Shown here: piece after piece, positions 34,349-42,844 of the stretch
Layout: each line of letters begins with the position of its first letter
How positions within the stretch are numbered: position 1 is the stretch's first letter
Source of the DNA: SZUA-117 sp964630795
GTDB lineage: Bacteria > Pseudomonadota > Gammaproteobacteria > Steroidobacterales > Woeseiaceae
Length of the DNA stretch: 49,829 bases
NCBI GenBank assembly: GCA_964630795.1
Contig: CAZVWF010000009.1
Span: 1-49,829 of the forward strand
Direction of reading: 5' to 3'
Program-made: the position numbers and the translations under genes
The notes under the pieces: generated by a model
The model's database searches: none
Told to the model about the DNA's origin: nothing
What the model saw: only the letters and a program-made list of their open reading frames with translations

Positions 34349-34834
34349 CTATCTGCAGTTGGCCGGAAGATAGCGCTCGTTGACCGTCGGCGCGATGTGT
34401 CCGGCACCCCCGCTCAGGAACACGCCGAGGGGTGGTGGCGCATTGCCGCAACGCCAGACGACGGCGTTGCCGGCTGTCTCGTAAGGGGTCAGTGAGAGGG
34501 ACGCACCGATGAGGTCCTGGTGCGCCAGGGGGCCGCCAAATGTTACGTCGATCCGGCCATTGACGATTTCGACCGAGGTGACGTAGCTGCCACGTGTGTC
34601 GGTCGCCATCAGGGTCATCCCGGCAGCCACACGATTGGCGGGTGCAACGCCGCCGCTGGTATAGGCATCGACGACCGGGACTTTCGCACCGGCGGCAAAG
34701 CCAAGTCCCTCGGATACCTGCGCTCTTACCGTATAGGTCTGGTAAGCAGAAACGGCCAGGGAGGCCAGAATCCCGATGATCGTTAAAACGATCATCAATT
34801 CGATAAGGGTGAATCCCCGGCTTCGTTGCAACAT
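34349..34834 (-). CDS. pilA: Type IV pilin, second copy
   Basis: Pilus subunit. The product (161 aa) has a short leader MLQRSRG followed by the mature start FTLIELMIVLTIIGILASLA, with glutamate at position 5 and the hydrophobic assembly helix. AYQTYTVRAQVSEGL is nearly the same as in the neighbouring pilin. Two cysteines near the end (WRCGN and LPANCR) probably close the disulfide loop. I chose ATG 34834 from the leader pattern; the frame is open further upstream but that would put an untypical 25-residue extension before the leader. It differs from the 35167 pilin over most of its C-terminal half, so this is an old paralogue pair. A CRP/Vfr-like site lies about 110 nt upstream. Confidence 0.94.
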   Translation of the reverse strand: MLQRSRGFTLIELMIVLTIIGILASLAVSAYQTYTVRAQVSEGLGFAAGAKVPVVDAYTSGGVAPANRVAAGMTLMATDTRGSYVTSVEIVNGRIDVTFGGPLAHQDLIGASLSLTPYETAGNAVVWRCGNAPPPLGVFLSGGAGHIAPTVNERYLPANCR

Positions 34835-34941
34835 GTCTCTGGTCCGATGCTTATTGTAATTATGGCCGGGAACGACGGCCCGGCACCAAAAGCCTACCGG
34901 TACGGACACCGTTTTTCAGCCGAATGCGTCGTTTATGAATG

Positions 34942-34957
34942 TGTGATCTGCGTCACA
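34942..34957 (-). promoter_or_regulatory. CRP/Vfr-type binding site upstream of the second pilin gene
   Basis: TGTGATCTGCGTCACA on the plus strand: both half-sites TGTGA and TCACA are perfect with the standard 6-nt spacing, and the flanks (AATG..CATT) also fit the CRP consensus. It is centred about 115 nt upstream of the pilin start codon, suitable for activation of its transcription. Confidence 0.7.
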
Positions 34958-35094
34958 TTGACCCGGCAACCGGTTACTGGCCGTCAATCGACAAAACACC
35001 CGTCACGGACTTACTGGCGTTGTACCGCGCGTCCTCCCCGTTCGTGTTGTCCAAAATCACACCCGGCGATCTTGTCGCGGCATGAGTCATGTAC

Positions 35095-35125
35095 AAAAAA
35101 GCCCCGGAAGACCGGGGCTTTTTGA
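35095..35125 (-). terminator. Intrinsic terminator of the first pilin gene
   Basis: On the minus strand, GCCCCGG-TCTT-CCGGGGC (plus positions 35101-35118) is followed by six T (plus-strand AAAAAA 35095-35100). This is a strong intrinsic terminator 42 nt after the pilin stop codon. A T-run also exists on the other side, so it could work in both directions. A second small hairpin, GGGGC-TCAA-GCCCC, lies at 35130-35143. Confidence 0.85.
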
Positions 35126-35166
35126 CTTCGGGGCTCAAGCCCCCAAGAGTTTATGCTGTCTTTAGC

Positions 35167-35595
35167 TTACGGACGGCAAGCAGCCGGCAGCCACTTGTTC
35201 TGCAGGCCGGCGCCATTGGCACAAGCCCAGCTAACCGAACCGGCGTTGTCGAGCGGTGTCATCGTCAGCGTAGCGCCAGCGATGTTAGCGTTTGCGTCAC
35301 CACCGTAGGTAACCGAAATCACGCCGTTAGCGATAGCAACGCCCGTGACGTACTTACCGATGATGTTGCCAGCAGCTTCAACACCAGCCGCTGTGTTGTC
35401 AGCCGGGAATGCGCCCTGGTCCTGGTAGTATTCGGTCACGGCCGTTTTAGCGCCACCAGACAGGTTCAGGCCTTCAGAGACCTGTGCGCGAATCGTGTAG
35501 TCCTGGTAAGCCGGGATAGCGATCGCAGCCAGAATGCCGATGATGGCAACCACGATCATCAGTTCGATGAGTGTAAAACCCTGTTGTTTCTTCAT
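35167..35595 (-). CDS. pilA: Type IV pilin PilA, probably the major subunit
   Basis: Main pilus subunit. The product (142 aa) has a six-residue leader MKKQQG and mature N-terminus FTLIELMIVVAIIGILAAIA with glutamate 5, then IPAYQDYTIRAQVSEGLNL. Two C-terminal cysteines (WACANG and PAACRP) form the usual disulfide loop. ATG 35595 is chosen for the leader length; GGAG lies 9 nt upstream, and two in-frame ATGs further upstream would lengthen the leader to an untypical form. A consensus sigma54 promoter and a PilR-type array lie upstream and a strong terminator downstream, so this gene is a monocistronic unit, as expected for a highly expressed pilin. Confidence 0.96.
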   Translation of the reverse strand: MKKQQGFTLIELMIVVAIIGILAAIAIPAYQDYTIRAQVSEGLNLSGGAKTAVTEYYQDQGAFPADNTAAGVEAAGNIIGKYVTGVAIANGVISVTYGGDANANIAGATLTMTPLDNAGSVSWACANGAGLQNKWLPAACRP

Positions 35596-35667
35596 CTCAG
35601 GAGTCTCCATGAAGGTTAAAGTGTTAGTCATTAACGAACGGCGCATTGCGCCTGTACCCTGAGTAAA

Positions 35668-35684
35668 AGCAATCCCCGTGCCAA
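35668..35684 (-). promoter_or_regulatory. Sigma54 promoter of pilA
   Basis: Minus-strand TTGGCACGGGGATTGCT contains TGGCAC, five bases, then TTGC, the full -24/-12 consensus of sigma54 promoters. Transcription would start near 35656, giving a leader of about 60 nt. The neighbouring PilR is a sigma54-dependent activator. Confidence 0.9.
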
Positions 35685-35764
35685 CTTGGCCGAATTTTTT
35701 CTAATTTATTGTTTTATATCGGGTAATAATTGCTGAACGCGTTTTCAGCGCGTCCCCGACTGGC

Positions 35765-35818
35765 GTCAGGCGGGTCAGTTTCTGTCAGTAAATGTCACAA
35801 GGTGACAAAAATTGTCAC
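35765..35818 (-). promoter_or_regulatory. Phased GTCA array, probable PilR enhancer
   Basis: GTCA occurs at 35765 (variant GTCAGG), 35774, 35784, 35794 and 35814, with the inverted TGAC at 35803. The spacing is close to 10 bp, so the sites share one face of the helix. They lie about 110-160 bp upstream of the predicted sigma54 start. PilR of P. aeruginosa binds TGTC-containing sites upstream of pilA, so this is the expected enhancer. Confidence 0.7.
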
Positions 35819-35832
35819 TCGCGCTTTGTGTC

Positions 35833-37140
35833 TTACTCGATCTCGAGCTTTTTGATTCGGTAACGGAGCTGGCGAAAGGTGAGGCCCAGCAACTTGGCGG
35901 CCGCGGTCTTGTTGTAGCGGGTCTTTTCGAGCGCGTCGATGATCGCCTGCCGCTGGACCGCATCGATCTGGTTACCGAGATCGTGGCCGGCAGTGCCGGC
36001 CACCGTGGGTTCGGATTCCGTCTGTCGAAAGGCAAGATCCGCTGCGGAGATCGTGCTACCCCCGGAGAGGGTGACTGCCCGCTCCAGCATGTTTTCGAGC
36101 TCGCGTACATTGCCCGGGAATGCGTAGCGCATCAGGCTCACTTTGGCGTTGTCGTCGAGTTGTTCAATACTGGCGCCGAGTCGCTCGAGAAGTACGCCGG
36201 CCAGGAGGAGTACATCATCACCTCGCTCGCGCAACGCAGGCACATGGAGCTCGATGACATTGATTCGGTAATAAAGGTCTTCCCTGAAGTCCCCTGACTT
36301 GACCATTTTGGACAGATCTTTATGGGTGGCGGACAGGATTCGGATATCGACACTTTCCTCGTTCGCCGCCCCAACGGGCCGGATCGTCTGTTCCTGAATG
36401 ACGCGAAGTAACTTGACCTGCATGGACAGGGGCAGGTCCGCGATTTCATCCAGGAACAGTGTGCCCGAATTGGCGGCCTGCACGAGACCTTCCTTGTCGC
36501 TGACGGCGCCCGTAAATGCGCCTTTGCGATGGCCAAAGAATTCGCTTTCCATGAGCTCCGTCGGGATGGCGCCGCAGTTGACCGGTACGAATGGTCCTTC
36601 CTTGCGTGGTCCCGATTCGTGTATCAGTCGCGCAACCAGTTCCTTGCCAGTTCCGGACTCGCCGGAAATATGGATCGGTGCCTGGCTGCGGGCGACCTGG
36701 TCGATCATCTCTCGCAGTCGTTGCATGGTCGGCGATTCGCCCAGCAATCGGGACGCCTCATCGGCGCTGTCTTCGCCGAGCTTGAGCGCGTTACCGACGA
36801 TATTCCTCAGATTGTTGAGGTCGAGCGGCTTGGATATGAAATCGAACGCGCCGAGCTTCAGCGCCTGGACAGCTGTTTCAACATTCCCGTGTGCCGTGAT
36901 TACCGCCACCGGCACGCCCGGTGTGTTCTTCTGCATCCACTGAACCAGGTCCAGTCCGTCGCCATCAGGGAGCCGCATGTCTGTCAGGCAGAGATCAAAT
37001 TGGTAGCTGTCCAATGCTTTCCTGGCACCGGTGACGTCCTCGGCCACGACCGTGTCGATGCCCATTCTTCCCAGCGTGAGCGCCAGGAGTTCCCGAATGT
37101 CGGGTTCGTCGTCAATGACCAGTGCCAGGGGTTTATGCAT
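35833..37140 (-). CDS. pilR: Sigma54-dependent response regulator PilR
   Basis: Activator of pilin transcription. The 435-residue product has a receiver domain with phospho-acceptor Asp54 (CLTDMRLPDG), a AAA+ domain (about 130-370) with Walker A GESGTGKELVARLIH, the sigma54-contacting loop GAFTGA and GTLFLDEIADLPLSMQ, and a C-terminal Fis-type helix-turn-helix (NKTAAAKLLGLTFRQLRYRIKK). The stop lies just beyond the phased GTCA array in front of pilA. It is preceded by pilS with a 27-nt gap, and pilS-pilR most likely form one operon. Confidence 0.96.
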   Translation of the reverse strand: MHKPLALVIDDEPDIRELLALTLGRMGIDTVVAEDVTGARKALDSYQFDLCLTDMRLPDGDGLDLVQWMQKNTPGVPVAVITAHGNVETAVQALKLGAFDFISKPLDLNNLRNIVGNALKLGEDSADEASRLLGESPTMQRLREMIDQVARSQAPIHISGESGTGKELVARLIHESGPRKEGPFVPVNCGAIPTELMESEFFGHRKGAFTGAVSDKEGLVQAANSGTLFLDEIADLPLSMQVKLLRVIQEQTIRPVGAANEESVDIRILSATHKDLSKMVKSGDFREDLYYRINVIELHVPALRERGDDVLLLAGVLLERLGASIEQLDDNAKVSLMRYAFPGNVRELENMLERAVTLSGGSTISAADLAFRQTESEPTVAGTAGHDLGNQIDAVQRQAIIDALEKTRYNKTAAAKLLGLTFRQLRYRIKKLEIE

Positions 37141-37167
37141 GTCCGGATATTCGCTAAATGTCGTTCG

Positions 37168-38841
37168 TTACTCGTCGTTGACGGCTTCCCAGCGGTCAGG
37201 GTCCGAAAAGACGATCCTGAATATACTGCCACCGGACTCACGGTCGCGGTAGGTAAGGGTTGCGCGATTCAGTTCGCACAACTCCCGGGAGATGTACAGG
37301 CCGAGACCTGTGCCGCCGCTACGGGCAGTGAAAAATGGCTCGAAGATTTTATCCGCTGTTCCGGGATCGACACCGAGGCCCTGGTCGAGAACATCCAGAA
37401 AAGGTTGGCCGGTGCGGCCGGTTCTGCCGATATTCAGTTCGATCAGGCCCCCGTCGGCCTTGTTCGCATACTTGACCGCGTTATCGCAGAGATTCCAGAG
37501 CACCTGTCGAAGATGACTGGGATCCATTCGAATCTCGACGCCCGGCCCTGTATCCGCGACAGACAATTCACCCTCCGGCAATTCAAGCGTGCGCGAAAAT
37601 TCCTGCGCGAATTCCGTGAGCCAGGGCTCGAGGGCAAAGCGCTCGGGTCGGCTGGATTCACGGCGGGACAACTGGAGGACGTTATCGATGATGTGACTGA
37701 CGCGTTCCGCGTGCGTGCGGATGATTTCCGTCAGTCGCAGGTCGTCGTCGCTCAACGTCCCGGATTCCGCAAGTAGCTGGCCGGCGTGACTCATCGCGCC
37801 CACGGGATTGCGGATCTCGTGGGCAATGCTCGCACTGAGGCGGCCGAGCGACGCCAGCTTGGATTGCTGGACCCGAGCGTTCAAAAGGCTGGAGTCCTCG
37901 AGGAACACGAGCAACGGGCCGGATCTTTTCTCCTCTTTCCCCAAGGGTGCAAGATGCGCCTTGATCTGTGAGCTGTCCTCATCCTCGGTTACGGTCAGGT
38001 CGGTGTGCAAACCCGTCTCCGCATCCTCGCGCCAGCGCTTGATGTAGGCGGCAAGGTCGCCGGACACGGTACCGACATCCATGCCGTGACAGTTGTTCGA
38101 GGCAGCGAGCAGGCTGGCGGCGCTCGAGTTAATCAGGCGAACTTTGTTATCGCCGTCCAGGACGACAATGCTTTCACGCAAGTGCTGGACGATGTATTCA
38201 TTGAGTTCTGACAGGTTGGCGAGGTCAACGCCACGTTGCCGCGCCAGCGCTTCGCTGAACTGGATGCGCCGTGCCAGTGGCCGGGCTGCCAGCGAAATCG
38301 CAAAGATAATGGCGCCAAGTACGCCGGCGGCCGTGAAGTTGCTGGCATCGCTGACTCCGCCAATTTGGGAGAACAGCTGCTCACCCAGGATCGCGATGGT
38401 CGCAACGGCTGCAAAAAAGGCCGGGAATCGAAAGGGCAGGATCAGGCTGCCGGCGCCAACGAAGACGACAAGCAGGCCGCCGATACCGCTACTGATGCCG
38501 CCACTGGCGTGCATCAATATGACAATAGCGGCAATGTCGATGGGGATCTGGGTAAGAATCTGCGGTTCGGCTGTCACCCATCGCCGGCGTATCGCGAAGC
38601 CCGTGACGACGGCGAATACGAGGTAACCCGCTGCCGTGGCAGCGAACAAGGCCGGGTAGCGATCGCCTATCAGTCTCGGCTCGCCGCCAGCGAAAAACAG
38701 AGCGATGACGATCAGCGCCAGGACAATGCGAAAGATGTTCAGGGTGCCCAGCACGCGCCAGGTGAGATCGGACTCGTCGATGCCCCGCTGCAGCGGCGAA
38801 TCGGTCCTCTGAATACGGGTATCTGTGAGTGGCTGGTTCAT
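37168..38841 (-). CDS. pilS: Sensor histidine kinase PilS
   Basis: Membrane kinase that phosphorylates PilR; in Pseudomonas it senses pilin in the inner membrane. The product (557 aa) has about six membrane helices between residues 40 and 205, a PAS-like region (about 230-330), the H-box SIAHEIRNPVGAMSHA, the N-box LWNLCDNAVKYA, and G-boxes DQGLGVDPG and GGTGLGLYISREL. ATG 38841 gives MNQPLTDTRIQRTDS; the frame is open for about 80 codons more upstream, but that segment runs into the sucC promoter region and is not hydrophobic or conserved. It is divergent from sucC. Confidence 0.94.
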   Translation of the reverse strand: MNQPLTDTRIQRTDSPLQRGIDESDLTWRVLGTLNIFRIVLALIVIALFFAGGEPRLIGDRYPALFAATAAGYLVFAVVTGFAIRRRWVTAEPQILTQIPIDIAAIVILMHASGGISSGIGGLLVVFVGAGSLILPFRFPAFFAAVATIAILGEQLFSQIGGVSDASNFTAAGVLGAIIFAISLAARPLARRIQFSEALARQRGVDLANLSELNEYIVQHLRESIVVLDGDNKVRLINSSAASLLAASNNCHGMDVGTVSGDLAAYIKRWREDAETGLHTDLTVTEDEDSSQIKAHLAPLGKEEKRSGPLLVFLEDSSLLNARVQQSKLASLGRLSASIAHEIRNPVGAMSHAGQLLAESGTLSDDDLRLTEIIRTHAERVSHIIDNVLQLSRRESSRPERFALEPWLTEFAQEFSRTLELPEGELSVADTGPGVEIRMDPSHLRQVLWNLCDNAVKYANKADGGLIELNIGRTGRTGQPFLDVLDQGLGVDPGTADKIFEPFFTARSGGTGLGLYISRELCELNRATLTYRDRESGGSIFRIVFSDPDRWEAVNDE

Positions 38842-38907
38842 AGACTCCGAAGAACATCCGGGCGTTGGCCCGCCAGTCGAGATTGTAGTCGAAGCACGCC
38901 GGGAATT

Positions 38908-38936
38908 TTGCGTCTTAAGTGGCTTTCCGACAAAAT
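38908..38936 (+). promoter_or_regulatory. Candidate sucC promoter
   Basis: TTGCGT (38908-38913) and CAAAAT (38931-38936) with 17 nt between them, in the 131-bp spacer between divergent pilS and sucC. The transcript would start about 30 nt before the sucC start codon. Confidence 0.45.
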
Positions 38937-38972
38937 ACGCGCGACTTTTGCCCGCCAAAGAACAAAGCCATA

Positions 38973-40136
38973 ATGAATCTTCACGAATATCAGTCGAAAC
39001 AGCTGTTTGCCGAGTACGGCATACCGGTTCCGCAAGGTGTTCCAGCGAATACTCCGGACGAGGCTGTCGCTGCGATGGAATCACTCGGCGGCGATCTTTG
39101 GGTCGTCAAGGCACAGGTGCACGCGGGCGGTCGCGGCAAGGCGGGCGGCGTCAAGCTCGCACGCAGCGCTGACGAGGTTCGCCAGTTCGCGACGGACATG
39201 CTGGGCACGCAGCTGGTCACGCATCAGTCGGGCCCTGAAGGGTTGCCCGTCAACACGGTGTACGTCGAAGCCGGCTCGGGCATAGACCGCGAACTCTATC
39301 TCAGCATGCTGGTCGATCGGGAAGTCAGCAAGATTTCATTCATCGCCTCTGCGGCCGGTGGCATGGATATCGAGGAGGTCGCGGAGGAAACGCCCGGGAA
39401 GATCATCACGGTGGCTGTTTCATCGGAAGCCGGTCTGCAGCCCTACCAGACCAGGCGGCTGGCTTTCGGGCTGGAGCTCGACAAGGCGCAGAGCCGTCAG
39501 TTTGCCGCCCTGATCGCCAGGTTGTACCGGCTGTTCCAGGAGTGCGATGCCAGCCTGGTCGAAGTGAATCCGCTGATCGTGACGACCGAGGGCGATGTCG
39601 TGGCCCTGGATGCCAAGATTAATATCGAGGCCAATGCGCTATATCGCCAGGCACGGCTCGAGGAACTCCGTGATACCAGCCAGGAGGATCCGACCGAGCG
39701 TGAGGCCGCGGAGCATGGCCTTAATTACGTTTCACTCGATGGCAATATCGCCTGCATGGTGAACGGCGCCGGACTCGCCATGGCGACGATGGACCTCATC
39801 AAACTCCACGGTGGCGAGCCGGCCAACTTCCTCGACGTCGGCGGTGGTGCGACGGCCGAACGTGTTGCGGAAGCATTCAAGATCATTCTGTCGAACCCGA
39901 ATGTCGCGGCTATTCTCGTCAACATTTTTGGTGGCATCGTGCGTTGCGACCTGATTGCCGAAGGCATCATTACGGCGGTAAAGGAAGTCGGGGTGAAAGT
40001 GCCGGTCGTCGCGCGGCTGGAAGGAACCAACGTCGAAAAAGGACGCAAGCTCCTCGCAGACAGCGGACTCGACATCATCGCAGCAGACGATCTCACCGAC
40101 GCTGCAATAAAAGCCGTTGCAGCGGCTGGCTGCTGA
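38973..40136 (+). CDS. sucC: Succinyl-CoA synthetase (ADP-forming), beta subunit
   Basis: TCA-cycle enzyme that converts succinyl-CoA to succinate with formation of ATP. The product (387 aa) has the ATP-grasp features VVKAQVHAGGRGKAGGVKL, EVNPLIVT, and the C-terminal GGATAERVAEAFKII and NIFGGIVRCDLIAEGI. Length equals E. coli SucC (388 aa). ATG 38973 gives the family N-terminus MNLHEYQSKQLFAEYGIPVP; the frame extends upstream without homology. sucD follows 16 nt later. In E. coli sucCD follow sucAB, but here they sit next to pilSR, as I recall for Xanthomonas. Confidence 0.97.
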   Translation: MNLHEYQSKQLFAEYGIPVPQGVPANTPDEAVAAMESLGGDLWVVKAQVHAGGRGKAGGVKLARSADEVRQFATDMLGTQLVTHQSGPEGLPVNTVYVEAGSGIDRELYLSMLVDREVSKISFIASAAGGMDIEEVAEETPGKIITVAVSSEAGLQPYQTRRLAFGLELDKAQSRQFAALIARLYRLFQECDASLVEVNPLIVTTEGDVVALDAKINIEANALYRQARLEELRDTSQEDPTEREAAEHGLNYVSLDGNIACMVNGAGLAMATMDLIKLHGGEPANFLDVGGGATAERVAEAFKIILSNPNVAAILVNIFGGIVRCDLIAEGIITAVKEVGVKVPVVARLEGTNVEKGRKLLADSGLDIIAADDLTDAAIKAVAAAGC

Positions 40137-40152
40137 CAGGGATTCACCGTAG

Positions 40153-41025
40153 ATGAGCATTCTGGTCAATAAAGACAGCAAGATCGTTTGCCAGGGAATA
40201 ACCGGCAACCAGGGGTCGTTTCATACCGAGCAGTGCATCGACTATGGCACGCAGGTCGTCGCTGGTGTTACACCGGGTCGTGGCGGGCAGGAGTATCTCG
40301 GTGTGCCGGTCTTCAACACGATGCGTGAGGCCGTCGCCGAAACCGACGCGGATGTCAGCATGATCTACGTACCGGCACCGTTCGCGGCCGACGCGATTCT
40401 CGAAGCGGCGGATGCCGGCGTCGGGCTGATCGTCTGTATCACAGAAGGAATCCCCGTGCTCGACATGGTCAAGGTCAAGTCCGCGCTTGCAGGTTACGAC
40501 TGCCGCCTGATCGGTCCCAATTGCCCGGGCATTATCACGCCGGAAGAGTGCAAGATTGGCATCATGCCCGGCTTCATTCACCAGAAAGGCAAGATTGGCG
40601 TCGTGTCCCGCTCGGGCACGCTGACCTATGAGGCCGTTTACCAGACCACGACCAATGGTCTCGGCCAGAGTACCTGTGTTGGCATCGGTGGTGACCCGGT
40701 TCGCGGCATGAACTTTATCGACTGTCTCGAACTCTTCGAAGCCGACCCCGAAACCGAAGGCGTGGTCATGGTCGGCGAAATTGGTGGCACCGATGAAGAA
40801 GCGGCGGCCGACTTCATCCAGTCCAATGTCAGCAAGCCGGTCGTTGCCTACATCGCGGGTGTGACTGCACCACCAGGCAAGCGCATGGGACATGCCGGCG
40901 CTATCATTGCCGGAGGCAAAGGCACAGCGGAAGACAAGTTCCGCGCACTGGAGGCGGCAGGTGTCGCGACCGTGCGGTCACCGGCCGAGCTTGGCAGCAT
41001 GATGCTGGAACTCATGAACGGTTAG
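40153..41025 (+). CDS. sucD: Succinyl-CoA synthetase, alpha subunit
   Basis: Partner of SucC; binds CoA and carries the phosphohistidine. The 290-residue product has the CoA-binding Rossmann part (ITGNQGSFHTEQCIDYGTQVVAGVTPG), GPNCPGIITPEECKIGIMPG, SRSGTLTYEAVYQTT, GIGGDPVRGMNFIDCL, and GHAGAIIAGGKGTAEDK with the active-site histidine. Length matches E. coli SucD (289 aa). It is followed 26 nt later by nadE, possibly in one operon. Confidence 0.97.
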   Translation: MSILVNKDSKIVCQGITGNQGSFHTEQCIDYGTQVVAGVTPGRGGQEYLGVPVFNTMREAVAETDADVSMIYVPAPFAADAILEAADAGVGLIVCITEGIPVLDMVKVKSALAGYDCRLIGPNCPGIITPEECKIGIMPGFIHQKGKIGVVSRSGTLTYEAVYQTTTNGLGQSTCVGIGGDPVRGMNFIDCLELFEADPETEGVVMVGEIGGTDEEAAADFIQSNVSKPVVAYIAGVTAPPGKRMGHAGAIIAGGKGTAEDKFRALEAAGVATVRSPAELGSMMLELMNG

Positions 41026-41051
41026 ACCGCCCGTCCAATACGGAGTCAATT

Positions 41052-42683
41052 ATGGGTGACAGGATTTCAGTGGCGTTGGCCCAGCTTGATTTTGTCGTGG
41101 GTGATATCGAAGGCAATACTGACCGTATCCTGGATTACTGCGTCCGTGCGCGTGACGAGATGCAGGCGGACCTCGTGGTCTTTCCGGAACTGAGCGTCTG
41201 CGGATATCCACCCGAAGATCTGTTATTTCACTCCGGATTCCAGCGCCGCGTCGTGAGTGCCATGGAAAGGATTCGCTCGACTGCGCGTGATATCGCCGTG
41301 CTCGTCGGTTATCCCGAATTCGAAGGTGATGACATTTATAACGCGGCCGTCATTTTCAAAGATGGGGATCCGGTCGTCCAGTACCGTAAGCACCTGCTGC
41401 CGAACTACCGTGTCTTCGACGAAGAGCGGTACTTTACGGCGGGACGCGAGGCCGCCGTCTTTACGCTGAACGGCATTCGCCTGGGCGTCACTATCTGCGA
41501 AGATATCTGGAAGAGCGGCCCCGTCGCCGCCTGTCGTGCTGCGGGTGCTGAAATCGTCATAGCGACCAATGGATCGCCGTACGAGATCGACAGCCAGGAA
41601 CATCGGGAGTCCGTTGCCCGGAAGCGAGTCAGCGAAGCCGGTATTCCCCTGTTGTACGTCAACATGGTCGGCGGACAGGACGAACTCGTATTCGATGGCG
41701 GATCGTTCGCGATGGATCGTGACGGCGATATCTGCTTTCGCGCACCGCCGTTTGCGGAAGGGCTGCATCGGGTCGAATTTATCGCCGATGGGTCCGGGGT
41801 CAAACCGGCGGCAGGTGACATCAAACCGCGATTTGACGTCGAGCGAAGCGTTTACGAGGCGCTTGTCTGCGGCACACGAGACTACGTGAACAAGAACGGC
41901 TTTCCCGGCGTCATCCTGGGACTGTCGGGCGGTGTGGATTCTGCACTGGTGGCAACGATTGCCGTCGATGCGCTTGGCGCCGACCGCGTGCGCGCGGTCA
42001 TGATGCCGTTCCGCTACACCAGCAACATGAGCCAGGAAGATGCGGCCAGGCAGGCGGCGCTGCTCGGTATTCGGTACGACGTTATTCCCATCGAGCCCAT
42101 GTATGAGGCGACGGTGACGCAGCTCAGCAAAATTTTCGCTGGCCGGGATGAGGATGTTACCGAAGAAAATATCCAGGCCCGGTGTCGCGGATTACTGCTC
42201 ATGTCGATTTCGAACAAGACTGACCGGATGCTGCTGACCACTGGCAACAAGAGCGAAATGGCCGTGGGCTATGCCACGTTATACGGTGATATGGCCGGCG
42301 GCTTTGCGCCCATCAAGGATTGCAGCAAATCGCTGGTGTACAGGTTGGCACGCTATCGAAATACGAGGAGCGAAGTCATACCTGAGCGCGTCATTACGCG
42401 GCCACCATCTGCGGAGTTGCGGCCGAATCAGCAGGACACGGATACATTGCCGGACTACAACATACTCGATGCGATTCTCGAAGCATTTATCGAAAAGGAT
42501 CTGTCGGTGCAGGAAATCGTCGAGCAGGGCTTCGACCGTGACGTCGTTGTCAGGATCCTCGAAATGGTCAAGCGCAACGAGTACAAGCGGCGACAAGCGC
42601 CACCGGGGATCAGGATCAGCAGCCGTGCTTTTGGAAGGGATTGGCGGTACCCCATAACATCGAAATACACATTTCCCGAGTAG
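41052..42683 (+). CDS. nadE: Glutamine-dependent NAD+ synthetase
   Basis: Converts nicotinate adenine dinucleotide to NAD+ using ammonia released from glutamine. The 543-residue product joins a nitrilase-type glutaminase domain (about 1-260) with a synthetase domain (about 280-543). Glutaminase residues are visible: Glu in FPELSVCGYPPEDL, Lys in RKHLLPNYRVFDE and Cys in TICEDIW. The synthetase has the PP-loop LGLSGGVDSALVATIAVDALG and TTGNKSEMAVGYATLYGDMAGGFAP. The two-domain form distinguishes it from the ammonia-dependent E. coli NadE. The next gene, bamD, is convergent, with 161 nt between. Confidence 0.95.
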   Translation: MGDRISVALAQLDFVVGDIEGNTDRILDYCVRARDEMQADLVVFPELSVCGYPPEDLLFHSGFQRRVVSAMERIRSTARDIAVLVGYPEFEGDDIYNAAVIFKDGDPVVQYRKHLLPNYRVFDEERYFTAGREAAVFTLNGIRLGVTICEDIWKSGPVAACRAAGAEIVIATNGSPYEIDSQEHRESVARKRVSEAGIPLLYVNMVGGQDELVFDGGSFAMDRDGDICFRAPPFAEGLHRVEFIADGSGVKPAAGDIKPRFDVERSVYEALVCGTRDYVNKNGFPGVILGLSGGVDSALVATIAVDALGADRVRAVMMPFRYTSNMSQEDAARQAALLGIRYDVIPIEPMYEATVTQLSKIFAGRDEDVTEENIQARCRGLLLMSISNKTDRMLLTTGNKSEMAVGYATLYGDMAGGFAPIKDCSKSLVYRLARYRNTRSEVIPERVITRPPSAELRPNQQDTDTLPDYNILDAILEAFIEKDLSVQEIVEQGFDRDVVVRILEMVKRNEYKRRQAPPGIRISSRAFGRDWRYPITSKYTFPE

Positions 42684-42844
42684 TTATGCCGATCATCGTG
42701 GCAGGGAATGTCGACGAACGCCACTGACGATCAATTCGGACCGATCAGGCGCGCCGAAATCTTCCCCTCAGGCGGATTGGGCGATATCCGATCACCGCCA
42801 GGTACGCATTTCCGGAATAAGGAAGCTCCCGCCGGGCGAGCGAT

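Larger units (their letters stand above)
34835..35166. other. Spacer between the two pilin genes
   Basis: A 332-bp gene-free stretch. It holds, on the minus strand in order of transcription, the terminator of the first pilin gene (35125-35095) and a CRP/Vfr-like site (34957-34942), then the leader of the second pilin gene. I see no sigma54 promoter here and no convincing -35/-10 pair. Confidence 0.6.

Noticed and set aside
34349..35595. Minor pilins instead of pilA paralogues
   Set aside because: Both products have the size, glutamate 5, AYQ.YT.RAQVSEGL block and C-terminal cysteine pair of major-type pilins, and lie between pilR and pilB where pilA is expected.
36529..37776. Open frame of 415 codons on the plus strand opposite pilR and pilS
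   Set aside because: Crosses the boundary of two well-defined genes on the other strand and shows no conserved features.
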